From positions 9,248,001 through 9,312,000 of the forward strand of contig OZ005604.1 of the NCBI GenBank assembly GCA_963930655.1: a DNA stretch of 64,000 bases, in the 5' to 3' direction. A model generated the notes under the pieces. The model made no database searches. It had not been told where the DNA came from and saw nothing but the letters and a program-made list of their open reading frames with translations. The DNA is from Myrica gale. Taxonomy: Eukaryota; Streptophyta; Magnoliopsida; Fagales; Myricaceae. A program made the translations under genes and the position numbers. Below, piece by piece: positions 43,845 through 57,385 of the stretch; position 1 is the first letter of the stretch; every line of letters begins with the position of its first letter.

Positions 43845-44430
43845 TCTACGGACCCTTATAACAAAAAAAAGGTCGAAGCCCGAGAGGGATCCTATAAGAG
43901 AAATATTACACGGTCGTCTTGCAATTTGCTGAAGTTCTTCTCGCTGATGTGTATCTATTTTTTTATTAGAAACTTGACACCTGTTCTTTTTTATGCAAAA
44001 TCGGTTCATCTTACATTCTCTCTCTCATATTAAAATTTCAAAACTCAAACTTAAAGCATGTAAGCGTGTTCATCTCACATTCTCTCTCCATTTTCATTCT
44101 CGCCTCCCCATCAAGCTCTACCTCCACCCACCACCATCCAGCCGAACGCCACCCGCACCACCACCGTTCTTTGAGGCTTGCGGGCTCAAACAGCGAAAAC
44201 AATGAACGCACAGGAGAGAGTGAGCTTGTTTTTGTTAGGTCTTTAAAGAGATTGAACGGAGACGGAAATCGACGACGCAAAACCCCCATTTTCCAAGTAA
44301 ATGATTTTGGTATTTTTGCTTGGATTCTATTTGGTTTTAGAGAAGGGACAGTTTTTGTCTTGTTTCCCTTTGTTGACAGTGAGGGAACTAGAGGGAGAGC
44401 AGAGATGTGTATTATTGCCAAATAAGAGTA
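43845..44430. other. Intergenic, no supported gene
   Basis: It contains CT-rich stretches and an open frame on each strand (44038-44425), but neither resembles a known family. I see nothing I can assign. Confidence 0.4.
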
Positions 44431-44439
44431 TTATTTAGA

Positions 44440-47400
44440 ACAGAAAGAATATTCAAACATTTTCAAAGGAAAAATGAACACAAGAAGCACAAGCACATTC
44501 GACCAAAACAGCAAGCCATGGAACCGAACCCTAGCTTACCTTTCTAAAGCTAGACACAAGTGCTGGTTAGGGAATACCTAGCATAAGAATACCCATGGTC
44601 AGTTTCTAAGAAAGAAAGAGGCAATGAGATGAACATGCAAAGAGGGATCAGATTTCCTTTACCTCTTTCTCCTTCTACCTAACTCGGCCAACAAGCAAAC
44701 TCCCTCTCTCTCTATCTCTCGGCTTCTGCCACTCTCCCTCCTCTAGTGTGGCTAAACTGGGCTGAGTGAGAGTAAGATGGTTGCTGTGATAAGGCTTAAG
44801 GTGAGGTGAGATGAGAGCAGCTGCTGGAAGTGGCGTGAAACGGAGAAAGAAATGCTTTGGAGAAGTGAAGGGGGTTCTCGGCCAAAGAGAAAATGAGCTG
44901 AGTGTTGTGAGGTGGGCTGAGTGTACGGTGAAGGGTGAAGTGAAAAAGAGCAAAATGAATCAAGCCTAAAACACATGCAAAGGGAAAAGGCAACTTTGTT
45001 TGTATCGCCTATGCCTATTGGATGACATGGGCGGCTAGTTATGGCTTTTGTCTTTTCTCCTTCACTTCCTTTTATTTCCTTTTCTCTTTGACTACAAGCC
45101 TTCACGTGATTCCCTTTATCAGCCAATGCAACTACTTCTCTTGTCATTCAAGTGAATCTACACCTCTCATGACTTTCATTTATCTATTATTTCATTTTGT
45201 TTTTCCTCTTTTCACATGGACTACTTTATAAGCACACTAACTTATCATTTGGTTCTCTATTAAACTACTCTATAAGCACACTAACTTATCACTTAATTCT
45301 ACTAATGAAGCTTAAGACTACCTTGTGAGACCCCGATTTTCTCCTACGTAATTCCTTATGTATTATCTTTTATTTTCCAATGTAATAGCTTTTATCTCTT
45401 CATGGGGCTATGTTTTTGGCCAATGTATGGCTTAATCCTTATGTTATGGTATTTCGATTTAAAATGGGATTTTATTCCATAAAATCTCTTTAAATAATTT
45501 TAATGTCATTTTATGCAAGTTTAAATTATATTTATTTTAGGAGCCGAAATTTGCAAGTAAGTTTCTCTCTTACAAATTTATATTTTTCATTTACTTAATA
45601 TGTTTCATGGACCATAGAATTTGAATTATGATTTAAGAATTTCTTGTATAAGCCGAAAATGATTAATGGATTAAATGATGAAATTCTTTTGAATACATGG
45701 ATTGAATATTTTTATATCTTTCATATGTGACATGTATTATTACCATGTGGCCTATATTATTAATAGAATTTCCATTTGAATATTTAATTGATAAGCTATG
45801 TATTTATGTGTTAAGTCTAAGAGATGATTTAATTGATAAGCACACTTGCTTATCATAGTGGATAAGCAAACATGATAGGTTAGGAAACTTTTAGGGTGAT
45901 AAGACCTTGTGATTATTGTAGAGATAGGTTAGGGCCATTATCACATGATAAGATATTATGCTTATGAGGTGATAAGCTATTGGAATGGATTAGATAAGCA
46001 AGAGAGCTTATGAAGTGATAAGTTAGGTGAGAGAGAAAAACCAAGTTGAAAGTTGGTTGCAATTTAATGAGGAAGTAACTAGGTTGGTTGAAAAGCAACC
46101 AAACAAGGGAGGAGGATGGATTTTACGTGAATGGCTATAGGGTGAATTTGAAAAGCCATAAAGTGAGGCCATGTGAAGTGTAAGAAGTGTAAGAAGTGAT
46201 AAGACAACACATGGAAGTAAAAAGAGAAGAGAAAAGCAAGGGAGATGATTGTCGATGGACTCATGTGAGGAGAGAGAATGATGTAATTCAAATACAAGCT
46301 TTGCTAAGGAGACAAGATTTGATGTGGTGAAAAGATGAAAGAAAGAGAGAGGGAAGACTTATGTGATTGTCGACCAAGGCCCCCCCCTTCACCATTTTTC
46401 CTTTTGATTTCTCTCTCTTGTCAATTCACTCTCTCAAGCTTTATGTCATAGCAATTACTCTCCTTGGGAGACTCATTCTCTCACACCTCTCATTGCAAAG
46501 CTTTGGCCAAACCATTCATGCACTCCATTCTCTCCTATTTCAAGCACTTGGCCGAAACTTGCATTCTCTCAACTTCTCTCTCCCATTTTCAAGCCTTGGC
46601 CGAACCACCCCTTAGAATTCAAGGTTTGTGCATTTTTCTCTTGCACTCTAAACCATACTCTTCTTGCCTTCCAAATCCCATTCTAAAATCCAAGTTCAAA
46701 CCTCTTTTGTTGTGGACAAAAATCTCTCTTGGTGCAAACACATTTCCTTCCTTGAAAACCCTAACCATTTGACATCATTTCCCTTCAAGCTTACCATATT
46801 CTCTTAACCACCATAGAACCTCCTTTTAATCAAGCTTGGACATTTCTAAGGAGGGTGGACCAAAACTTTGAAGGAAGTGAAGTTAGGAAGAGTTGGTAAA
46901 TGTTGAAGGTGAGTTTGGTTCTATTGATGATCTTGCCTTAAGTTTCACAAGTACTAACCAAAGGTATTTTATTTTCTAGGTGCTCAAGCTTGGATAAACA
47001 ACAAGGTAAGGCTAATGTGATGTTGTTGGGTTAGAATGAGTGGCCGAATGGCCTATGTATAAGATCTTGAAGTTTAGGTTGTGATATGTCTTGATGTTGT
47101 TAGATCTTGAATGCTTAAGAACCCTAGGTTGTTTAAATGCTAGATTTAACCATGGAAACCCTAGATCTAAGGTTGTATGTAAAGAAAAAGGCAAATGGAG
47201 AACAATGTATGTTAAAGGAAGCTAGATCTAGGTCTTGATGTGTTGATTTGATGAAAGTTAACTATTTTGCTTAGATCTATGGATGTTAGTGTGTATAAAG
47301 TGTAGATCTAAGGTTGATGGAAATATTGATGAAAAGATAAAGTGTATGCATGCTAGTTAGGTCACAATACAAAGGATGTGCATGTTATGATTTTTAGCAT

Positions 47401-49791
47401 GAAAAAGGTGACATTTTGGGGTATGGCCGAATATGAGATGTGTAGGATTTCATGCATAGTTTTGTATATATTTAAATCTGGACATTGGCCATGATATGTG
47501 CAAGATTTATGACACTATGAATGGTAGATGATTATGTTAAGTATTAGATGCATGCATGTTGAAGGAAACAAAGAAACTTAGTCTTTTGGATGAAATCATG
47601 TATGGCCGAATATTATGAGCATAATGCATGGTGATATGCTTTGATTTATAGATATTAGGTTGTGAAATTGTTGAATGGAGGATGGGATCACCATTGGAGT
47701 AAAAGTTGTGACTAATTGGTGCATTAAATAGTGATGGCCGAATGTTGTAAGAAATATAACCCTAAGTGCAATTTATAAAAAATGGATTATCATTGTTGTG
47801 ATAGATATAGAAATTAGGGTTTAATCTAGTTGGAACAAATATTGAAGAACCATGATCTTTTAATAAATTATTATTTGGAACCCTAATTAAGTTTTACTCA
47901 GGATCAATTGAGGTTTAAGTCCAAGTTAAGATTTAATCGTGAATAATTTATTAATAGTTTGATATAAGGTTTTAATGGAGTACGTGTAATAATAAGAGGC
48001 TTAGGTTTAATTCTAAATCTGTGGGTATTAATTAAACCCTAATCGAGGCATGTACATGGATAAATATATTTTTATTTCAATAAAAATATTAATGATTTAA
48101 TAAACTAAGTTTTGAATATTTGTTAAGGAAAAGAATAAATAAAATATTTTAAATGATTAAATGAATTTCAGTGATATATATATATATATATATCTTTGGT
48201 TGATGACTGATTTCAAAAATGCAAATATTTAATGATTTCATATTATTCTTAAAAGTCTAAAGGAATATTTAAATCGCTTGTAGGCGATCCACGTGTCTCT
48301 ATACACGACCAAAGAAGACCAATTGTAAGTGGAATTTGTAAGTGGACTGTAAGTATTCTTTTTCAAAACTGGAATGACACACTGCATCGTTTCATGAACA
48401 AGCATGAATTTTAAGCAAGCATAACATGACATGTGCATTGCATGAATTTTTCAAGAAGAAGTTTATGCAATGATTTTTATGAAAAGACTATGGGAAGTTT
48501 TATGAAACGATAAGTTAAGTTAAGGGGCACTGGTCGGTACCGTACCATCAAGGTGGACTCCCATACCGAAGGACAAATGTGAGAAGGATGGGTGAATCCA
48601 CGAGGCTGTGCAAACCACACTGAAGGACATTGAGAAGGTGTGGTGCCTCCAAGGGTCATGTCTAGCCACTAAAGGACATTGAGAAGGTGCGTTAGCTGAC
48701 CGTATGTAAGGTCTCCAAGGGAATTCGGGGACGGTTCCGAAGGGAACGCACAACCCTGACTTCAGGGGTTAAATGGAGCGAGCCCACAAATAAGAAATAT
48801 GAAATGATTATGAAAAGGCCAAGAGGGGCACAAGTATGAATAAGAAAGATTTTCAAGGGCCAAGGGCCGATTTCACGATCAAACATGAAAGAGATATTCT
48901 CAAGGGCCTGGGGCCAATTTCAAGCAAGAGCATATGCATATCCATGAGCATGCATGTGCATCACGAATCAAGTTTATTCTCTTTCATGATTATGCAAGTG
49001 CAAATTAAGAGCATGTTTTAAGTTTTATGTCTTTCCCTTACTGAGTCTTTTTGACTCACGTTTTTAAAATTGTGTCATTCCAGATGCCTCAGGTGAAGAA
49101 AGTCAGGAGGACTACCTGACCTAGAAGCCCAAGAATTTATGTTTCATACTTTTGATGATAGTGACCTGATCGTCACTAACTGGCTTGTTATGTGATACAT
49201 ATATGTTTTGTATGAACTTAATGAGAACCCTGATTATGTAAGATTAGCTCGAACCCCTCGCGATCCTGTACGTTTCCGCCGTAATCAAGTAAAAATATAA
49301 GTAAGAACACTGGAGCCATCCGGGGGATAGCTCGCGGCTGTCACGGTCCCTGCGGGATGCCGTTCGGGGCGTGACATACCTAATGGAGATTAAGGTTACA
49401 TAATAAAGACATGGAATAATCTATATGCACTAACATAGAATTTCACAACCATAGATTAATATGTAATTAATTTACTTAAAGAATTTCAGCAACAACAAGA
49501 AAAAAACTACTCTCCAAATATTCTTGGCATTTAATTTAATAAATCATGGTAGCATAATAATAGGCCAATGGGAAATTAATTCATAAAGAAAATCTACCTT
49601 AGAGAAATTCGGCCATAACAAATTATACTAACATGATTTCACAACATAATAAAAATACTTAAGGAAAACTTATATTTCAAAATACTATAATCAATTTAAC
49701 ATCTTACATTGGCCAAACAACAGCCCCTTGAATTTAAATCCAAAAACAATTTCATAGAGTAAATAGCAACAATGCAATACGGGGTCTCACA
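44440..49791 (-). repeat. LTR-like sequence on the minus strand, split by the 4-kb LTR
   Basis: Reading down from 49791 on the minus strand, the sequence starts TGTGAGACCCCGTATTG, nearly the same start as the plus-strand LTR at 45324. It also shares motifs with it (TTGGCCAATGTA, GATAAGTTAGTGTGCTTA). It is interrupted at 45324-49376 and seems to continue at 45323 downward to about 44440, where the edge is unclear. It abuts a gag scrap at 49792. Read as an older LTR of a related family. Confidence 0.5.
45324..49376 (+). mobile_element. Giant LTR (4,053 bp), probably solo, Tekay/Del-like
   Basis: It starts TGTGAGACCCCGATTTTC and ends GTTCGGGGCGTGACA, with perfect 5-bp duplications TACCT (45319-45323 and 49377-49381). 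No gag or pol domain is visible, so it is best read as a solo LTR. A (TA)n run lies at 48175-48193. Near the 3' end it carries TTACTGAGT...GACTCAC...CAGATG (about 49038-49086), shared with the LTRs at 4538 and 61816. A nearly identical 3' part is present in inverted orientation from 61816. Gene-like ORFs inside are not supported. Confidence 0.87.
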
Positions 49792-50029
49792 CTCTCCGCC
49801 CTTGGAATTTCCTAGACATGAAAATAGTGGTCGGATTTATCGAGCCACTCGAGCGGGTCACCACCATCGAACTTAGGAAAGTCAACCTTTGGTCTTCTCG
49901 GTCCTCGGTTGTTAAACCAATTTTTTTCATCCTCTTGGTAGTCCATTCCTCGGGAACGTGGCCTTCTAAGTCCTCAGTGGTTAAACCGATTTACTTTTTC
50001 TTCATCATAGTAGTTTTGGTCTCTCGGCA
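49792..50029 (-). pseudogene. gypsy gag scrap (fossil)
   Basis: The minus strand encodes KVDFPKFDGGDPLEWLDKSD, the typical N-terminal signature of Ty3/gypsy gag (PxFDGxDPxxWL). Broken fossil with no more of the element attached. Confidence 0.65.
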
Positions 50030-50549
50030 TCACCTACACTACCGTTAACCACCCCTAGTTGAGACTTAAGATGATTATTGATTATGTGACATACTTTTGT
50101 TGGACTTTTGTTGAAATATGTTAGTTGTTTTATGTCACATTGTTGGACACTTTTATTAGACTTTAGTATTTATGTTTAAATATGATATTATGTTGGACTT
50201 TGGGACAACTTATTATATTTCTTATGATTATGATATTATGTTTGAATATGTTATGATATTTGTCCATTTAATATGATTATTAATTATGATATTATGTTGG
50301 AAATATAAACTACTCAAAACAGTGAAAAAATGAAAATGCCCAAGGAGAAAGCCTTTTTTTTGCACAACAGTTATACGGTTTAAGTGGTTACCGTATAACC
50401 ATTACCGTTAATACCGTCATCGGCAAGAGCGGTTATTGTGCCTTAGCGGCGCGGTGCGGTGACGGTGTCAATTATGTGATTCCGTCAATTGCGGTGAAGG
50501 TGACAGTTTTCACCAAACCGTCACCTACACTACCGTTAACCACCCCTAC
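50030..50549. repeat. Direct repeat block, possible MITE
   Basis: CACCTACACTACCGTTAACC and the following ACCCCTA occur at 50031 and again at 50522, about 491 bp apart. Between them lie AT-rich sequence and CGGTTA/CCGTCA-rich motifs. This resembles two ends or copies of a small TAGGGGTGG-type element. Edges and duplication could not be fixed. Confidence 0.35.
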
Positions 50550-51347
50550 TTGAAAGACTTGAAGAGTCTACATCTACGGGTGATGGCAAATAAGGCTGCA
50601 CAACAGGAAATTCGGTCCCGTTTTTTGGACCGGACTGGATCGGATTTCCGATTGTACATAAATGGTAGGACCGGACCACTTATAAGTGGTTCGGTCCGGT
50701 CTAATGTGGTCCGATCCGGACACCTTAAATGGTTTGGACCGGTTTCATTTTTTCATTTTTTTAGGTTAATTTTGTAGGGGGAGGGAATGTCAAAATGCAG
50801 AGTTTTAGTAAGTTAAAGCTAAAATTTTTAAGTTTGTAATTTGTTTTAAAAAAATATAAAAACATTTGTTTTATATATATTAATAAATGTGGTCCGGTCC
50901 GATCCGGACCGGTTTTCAAAAGGTCCGGACTGGATTTACACAAAGAAGACCAGACCGGACCATAAATCCGGTCCGATCTGCGATCCGGTATTGTTCAGCC
51001 CTAATGGCAAATCAGAGGTGGAACAGTATTTGACTAATGGTCGTGAGGCAAGAACTGAGGAATGCAATATTTTACAGTGGTGGAAGTCCAATGCATCTAA
51101 TTATCCTATTCTTGGTCGCATGGCTCGGGATGTTATGGCAATCCCAATTTCTATAGTATCTTTTGAGTCCGCTTTTAGCACCAGAGGACATGTTCTAGAC
51201 CCTTATCGGAGTTCATTAGCTCCTCAAACAGTGGAGGCCCTCATATTTGTACAAAATTGGATAGGGGAAGACTCTATTGCTGAGTTTATTGTTGATTATG
51301 AGTTAGTGAAAATGCAGAGAAATATAAAAAAGAAGCAGGCATTTTAA
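50550..51347 (+). pseudogene. hAT transposase C-terminal remnant, cut by a MITE
   Basis: Sequence on both sides of the MITE at 50591-51003 fits one reading frame of a hAT transposase. ERLEESTST lies just left. To the right are EVEQYLTNGREAR, then AIPISIVSFESAFSTRGHVL and LAPQTVEALIFVQNWIG, which form the C-terminal dimerisation domain. The rest of the transposase is absent. It differs from the intact 722-aa transposase in this window (for example SFESAFSTRG versus [10 protein letters not shown]), so it comes from another hAT family or an older copy. Confidence 0.8.
50591..51003. mobile_element. hAT MITE (413 bp) inside a hAT transposase remnant
   Basis: The ends are TAAGGCTGCACAAC (a diverged TAGGGCTG) and TTGTTCAGCCCTA, with perfect 8-bp duplications ATGGCAAA (50583-50590, 51004-51011). 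CGGTCCGG-type subterminal motifs as in the MITEs at 21127 and 40656. Confidence 0.9.
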
Positions 51348-52205
51348 TTTATCAAGTCAATTATAATTTTTTTAATCACAATGTATATTTATGTATATTT
51401 AACTTGCTTTGATTTGCTATTTGTTTTCAACAGTGGAGATCCTTGGGCCGTCCGAGAAGCACCCAATTGACGATTAAATATAATGGAAGTTGGAATATTT
51501 GAAACTTGTTCTAATTTTAATATTTTTGGTTGTTGTAATTCTTACCATAGTCTTTATTTTGGCGATTGCAATGGTGGTTCCACTTTGGGTTTGGACATTG
51601 CAACGTGCTCTCTGTGAAGTGGATTTTATAGGCTTCACAATTGAAAAAATAGGAAGGAACAAGAATTTCTACTGTTGATTTATGTGTGTTTGGAGTAGGG
51701 TTCTTTTGAAAAATAGCTTTCTAAAAAATAGGAACATAGCACTTGGTCATGCTACAAACAGAAATCCAGTTTTCTGCAACTAATCATTGTAAAAATAGAT
51801 TTTCCATCAGGTTTTTTAAGTATGTTGTCAATACTTAAAATGTTATTTATTAGGACCCATGCACACTGCATAGGTACAAAACTGAAAGAAGCATAAAATT
51901 GAATTATTTATCTTAAAATGTGAACTATATGAAAAATGGGGTAAATTTGGGCCACTGAATGGGTTGAACAAATAAATATTTAGGCTTTAAGAAAATAAAA
52001 CTAATTTGGGTCATTGAATTAGGCTTTAAAGGACTACAAAATTTGGCAACTGACCGAACCGGGCCTACCCCTGAGCCTGGTCGGCCGGCAGGTTCTCCCA
52101 ACCGGCGGTTTGGCTGTCAGTTGGAAAATTATGATAATCGAACTAGTCTGTTCGGTTTTTGGTTCGGGCCCAAAACCGAACCAAATGGTTGGTTGTTCAG
52201 CCCTA
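51348..52205 (+). mobile_element. hAT relic 3' part with terminal end
   Basis: AT-rich non-coding sequence leads to a GAACCGAACC-rich subterminal zone (about 52040-52190) and the terminus GGTTGTTCAGCCCTA (to 52205). It could be the right end of the hAT whose transposase remnant lies just upstream, or of a separate MITE. The left partner end and target duplication were not found. Confidence 0.5.
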
Positions 52206-52789
52206 GTTGCTCACGTGATACGAAAAACGTCACACATAACGAAAAAATTAGGGTGAGGATTAAATCATAACAGTAGAGGTAAATTGAGGAGGTGAGTCAT
52301 CACAAGTTAAAGATTAAGGAAGTTTTTGAGATTGAGGTGTTAGTTCGAGGGGAGAAATTGTAATTAACTCAGAAAAAAAAAATCGGCATCTCACATTTTC
52401 ATTTGTTTTTCTCCATTGAGAGCTTACCTTGCGAATTTGTTTTCCTAACTACCAGAGTTCTTTGTGCAAATGGGATTTGTGAGAAAGCTACTTCAAAACA
52501 AAGGAGGTCAAGAAGGGTGTGAATCGGATCTACGCATTGTGGGTTTTTCTCCTCTCCCTTGCATCTTCTTTTATTTTTAATTTGGAGTGGCATAAGGGGT
52601 CCTTTAACATGGGGTGAGAGTCAAGTGGTTTACACGTGGAACGGATTTCGTTCAAGTTAACGCTCAAAATTGGTTGGAGGATGGAATCACGACAAAAATC
52701 TAGTTGAGGGGGGCAAGTTGCAACGACTCATAGTTTAGGTGAATAAATATAAGAAGGGTGATAGTTCAAGGGGGTAATTGTAATTTTTC

Positions 52790-53196
52790 CTAGATCTTTC
52801 ATTGTATTCATCTACTCTTTAAGAGAGTTACACACTGTAAAACCTTTACTTCCATCAAGTAATAGAGAGTGAGAGCACTCTTATGATCTTTGTTGAAGGC
52901 AATATCATCAAAGGGTAAAGCTTGGAAGGTTTGTTCTCAAGCTTTGGTATAAAAGCTACTCCCTTGCTATAAAGGACTACAGAAAACTACAAAACTCGAG
53001 AAAGAGTTTAATGGGTGGACGTAGGCAAGGTTATAGAACCACCTAAAAAATTTAAGCGTTTGAATTATCTATCCCTTCTCCTTTAATTACTTATTATTGC
53101 GATTAATTGCTTGGATTTTAGAGTTTACGGTATTAAAAAAAATTAAACTCAATTCACTCATACCCTCTCTTAGGTTGTCTTAATCTTGGCATTTCA
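52790..53196 (+). repeat. copia LTR scrap (Sirevirus-like)
   Basis: The text from GGGTGGACGTAGGCAAGG (53014-53031) through AACCACCTAAAAA to TTGGCATTTCA parallels the copia LTR end at 8131/14937. No primer-binding site follows, so only an LTR fragment is present. Confidence 0.6.
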
Positions 53197-53429
53197 TTGA
53201 GGTGTCTCAAAAGGGAACAAACCCTCGAGTCTCAAGCTTAGACTACTAGACCAACCCCTTGAAATTAAAGTATGAAATTATCTACACTCCTGATCTATGA
53301 AAATGTACTTGGTTCATTTTTAGATCAATTGTCAAAATTAAACTATTTAAGCATTAGGAATTGCTCTTTTTCTTTTTTTAATCAAAACCTCATATTTTTC
53401 CACAAAACACTAAAACCAAACAAAAACAC

Positions 53430-55660
53430 CCTAAGGAGGGCCAGTACCAGCATACATCCAGGGTAAATCAAGAAAATGCTCACAACTACAAGAATTGCCA
53501 CCTAAGCTAAACTGGGTAGAGGCCCAACTAGGAAGATGGTGTATTGCCTCATTAGCACCTCGAAAAACATGATTCATTCTCCAACTCTGCATCTATGTGG
53601 ACACATCAATAGTATCCATCACAATATGTTGTACAGCTTCTATTTTCGCAAAAGAAGTACTTCTAACAACTCCTTGGTAATCTCGAATTACAGCAGTGAT
53701 GACAGCAAACTCCTCCCTAATAGCCACATCCATATTCACCTTAACAGTTTCCTTAGGTGGAGGCTTCCAGGCTTGACTACCAGCATCATTAAACTTTAGT
53801 TTCCAGGCAGCCCAATGTTCCCAACTCAACTTGCTTACGCAGTTTGCTAACTCCATACGCTCACACAGTTCTTCTTCATGCAACACACGATTTCTCGCTG
53901 CCCATATTAAATCAACCGCATTAAGTGCAAACAATTGAAACATATGCTGATCCTCCGAAGCAATACCAATAAATTGGTGCGTATGACAAATCTTATGAAC
54001 CCATTCAACCACAGAACCAGCTACAAACAATGTTCTATTAATCTGTCGATTCACACCAAATAGCACTAGAAAAAGGACATAATAGCAGCAGGTGATGGAG
54101 CGTTTCAGGTAGTTCACCGCATAAAGAACACATTACATCATCTACCCCAACTCCACTTCCTCCAATTCGGTCAAAAAATTTCAATTTAGTCGGCAATATC
54201 TCCCACACCACTTTCCACATTAAAAGCTTCAACCTTTCATGCACTTTGAGCTTCCAATATAATTAACCAAGTGGAGACACAACACCCAATCTCTTATGCA
54301 CTAAAGTTTTATGAATTGATTTCACCGAAAAAGCACCTAATGACTCCAACGGCCAAAATAAGAAATCCGGAAACCCTTCACCTACAACACACATCTTTAA
54401 AATTTCAATGGCCGAATGTTGTGAAAAAATTCTCCGAATGAGCTCCACGTTCCAGCAAGTGCCATCATTAATCAAAAGGTCTCTTACCAATATAATGTTT
54501 GAATTGACCATCACGTCCTCTCGTATTGTTCGAATAAAACCATCTAGGTAGCCATGGATCACGATCAATGATAACATCATAACCCCCGCCCACTTGATAA
54601 CACATTCCTGCCTTAAGTATCTCATGAGAAGAAACAATACCAAATCCAAGAAGATTTACCGCCAGCCCCCACTTGCCAGAAACATCTTCCTTTTAAATAT
54701 TTTCCACTTAACACCCGTACCCACAAGCTGTCCTTTTCAGTTAACATTTTTCATGCCAATTTGGAAACCAAAGCTTGATTGACCTCCATTTCTCTTGAGA
54801 AGACAAATGGACTGTCATGCCTTTAACGTCCAATGCCTTGTATTATCATCCATATATCCCCACCAAAAATCTTCAGGGCTTTATCAATCTCTTGACACCA
54901 CCCTTGTGGCATTAAATAAAAAATCATAAGATAGGACGGAATAGCACTAGCAACAGCCTTTATCATAACCATACGTCCAGCTTGTGAGAGAACCTTCGTC
55001 TTCCAGCCCGAGATTTTTTATAGAAATTTTTCTTTAATCTCATCAACAACTCTCATTCTTGCTCTAGGTATAAAGGAAGTCCAAGATGTTTGGCTTTCAG
55101 AGGAAACTTTTTTAAACGCAACTGATACAGAATTGGTAAAATATCTTGACCCTGAAATTTTTTGCTGAAATACACTGATGACTTATTGCTATTTATTTTT
55201 TTACCAGGCCAATCCATGTATTTTGCCAGACATTCATCTAAATTGGAAGCTTCTCAATGAGTTGCCTTTTTAAATAACAACAAATCATCTGCAAAAATGA
55301 GATGAGACATACTTGGAGCCTTGCGACCCAATTTGATACCGTGGAGATTTCCTCTACTTTCCTCTCTTAGTAACAAACGTGACAGCACCTCAGAGCATAT
55401 AATAAATAGATAAAGAGAAAGGGGATCCCCTTGACGAATTCCTCTTGAAGGTTGAAAACATCCAAAAGGGCTGCCATTAATAAGAATAGAAAAAAAAAAC
55501 GAGCTAGAAAGGCATTGATGAACCCAATTAATCCAAATATCACTGAACCCAAACCGCTCAAACACCTTAAGCACAAAACCCCACTTCACCCTATCATATG
55601 CCTTCTCCATATCAGTATTTATAGCCATCAAACCTCCTCTCACTTTTTTATGATTTATAC
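53430..55660 (-). mobile_element. 5'-truncated L1 LINE
   Basis: On the minus strand, from high to low coordinates: reverse transcriptase palm (55254-55643) with MEKAYDRVKWGFV, SRGIRQGDPLSLYLF and the catalytic FADDLLLF; a thumb/connection region in several frames; a zinc-finger RVT domain near 54040-54250 (MCSLCGELPETLHHLLLLC); and an RNase H-like domain near 53593-53800 (VKVNMDVAI, AVIRDYQGVV). ORF1, the endonuclease and the first part of the RT are missing, as usual for 5'-truncated LINEs. Multiple stops and frame changes make it inactive. Confidence 0.88.
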
Positions 55661-57140
55661 CATGAAAATCTCCGTTGCAACTAAGAATCGCTCATTTTCT
55701 TATTTGAGAATCTCCCTCCTTAAATGTACATTCTCTGTATTTGGTAACATTGGAGTTATCTCCTAAAAGTTATCTTCGAATGATTATTGTTCAAGATTAT
55801 CATTTTGACTTTCCTCAAACACAATCAAAATTAAGTTGCTTCATTTGAAAAAGCTTCAGTTGATCTCTTTTGCTTCATCAAATTCAAAATTTTGAGGATA
55901 AACATATGAGAGGAATTTTCATTAATAGGGCTCTTCAATTCTTTAAACCAGTATCGAAACTCGCAAATTATTTCTCGAAAGTCTTAACGATTTCATTGAC
56001 CATCGGGCATTTAGGGATATAAGCCTTAATACATAAGACTTAAGCGATTAGATCGTTCACACCATTCATACTTTTTAAACTCCTACACCATACCTAAATC
56101 CGTGGGACTGAATATTCACCCTCATAGAGTGCCATGCCAAGATCCATGCATCCCAAAAGAAACAATAATAGCCGAGAACATAAACTTTATTAATGCTATA
56201 AAACATAAGCTTGGTGGACATAACAAAACATTTCTAATGCCAAAAATATTATTTTGTTCTAATTAAACTAAAAACAAAAAATCAATAACCTCCTTGTGAG
56301 GCCAAGTCACTAAATGTAATAATTTAGTCACAATTTCGATGTGAATATTACTAATGAAGTTTTTGTGACTATTCCTAAGAAAGTTGCAATAGTTATAATC
56401 TTTCAAAGTCTTTGCTTTGAGACGCCAAACAATTAATGAACAGACGAGAAAAAAAAAAGTTATCTTTAGACAAAAAAAAAATTAATTTCTGAATGTTTAA
56501 AATGAGAAAAATATTATTTACTTATTGAATTAGGTGGGTCAGAAACTAAAAGAACTGGTCTGAATGGATCAAACTACATGTCCTATTATGGGACGAGACC
56601 TAGACCCTAAACCTTAGGGTTTAGTCTTGGGCAGACCCAGAATAAATCATGGAATGGGAACTTGATTCTATAAATGGAGGTGGCACAAGTCTTAAAATCA
56701 AGAATTTTAAAACATGGGTCTCAATTCTAAAATAGCATATTCATTGTATTTAGTTTACAATTTTTTATAACAAAAAAATTTCTGTGATACGTCAAAAACT
56801 ATTGTAAATATTTAATTAAATATTTTACAAGAGACTGTAACCTGAAAAAAAAATAACTTGAGGCACAAAATAGCCTTCAAATTATCATCTAATTGGAGAA
56901 AAATTTCCCACTTGCCTAACACGTGACTCTTGTTCACTTGAATTGACCATTGTGCCCTTACTCAGAATACTGGACTATCTGCTGCTGTCCACTTAGAACT
57001 AAAAGGAAAATCACCCTCTAGTAATTAAGGTACCAGAATGCTGACACCGTTTTTCTGAGCAATGGCATGACGGCACAGCTGCTTTAGCATTTACATTTTG
57101 TGTTGCAATTAACTGGAGCTTAACGTAGAAAAAAATTAAC
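55661..57140. other. AT-rich intergenic region
   Basis: No gene or element ends recognised over about 1.5 kb. Confidence 0.45.
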
Positions 57141-57144
57141 CTGA

Positions 57145-57385
57145 GCTTATAGGTGTGCTCTCTTAAAGGTCTCAGGTTCGAATCTCTTTAAATGCAAACA
57201 ATTTCTTGGGGTTATTCCCACAGTAAAACTGAACTTCCGTCGCATGTGTGGTTTAAGAGGATGCACGGCTCGGAGATTGCCGTGATGCTGAACCTAATTC
57301 ATGTGGATACTGGATCAGATCTGTCCGAGCTTAGTGCACGTAAATAGGTACCCGAATTTCTCTCGTTATCTAAAAAAAATTGTGT
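57145..57385 (+). mobile_element. Possible tRNA-derived SINE
   Basis: A Pol III B-box-like GGTTCGAATCTC (57175-57186) is followed by about 190 bp of unique sequence ending CTCGTTATCTAAAAAAAA. The A box is poor and no target duplication was found. Confidence 0.4.

Noticed and set aside
44038-44425. Open frames of 127 and 119 codons on opposite strands
   Set aside because: The frames mirror each other, lie in CT-rich sequence, and neither resembles a known protein or has splice support.
46367-46772. Two overlapping ORFs (82 and 102 codons) with repeated LAETCIL/LGRTIHA-like text
   Set aside because: They lie in the giant LTR; the repeats come from a CTTGGCC-type nucleotide motif, not from a protein family.
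57145-57385. A tRNA gene, because of the B-box-like GGTTCGAATC
   Set aside because: No cloverleaf can be drawn and no good A box is present; a SINE-like relic fits better.
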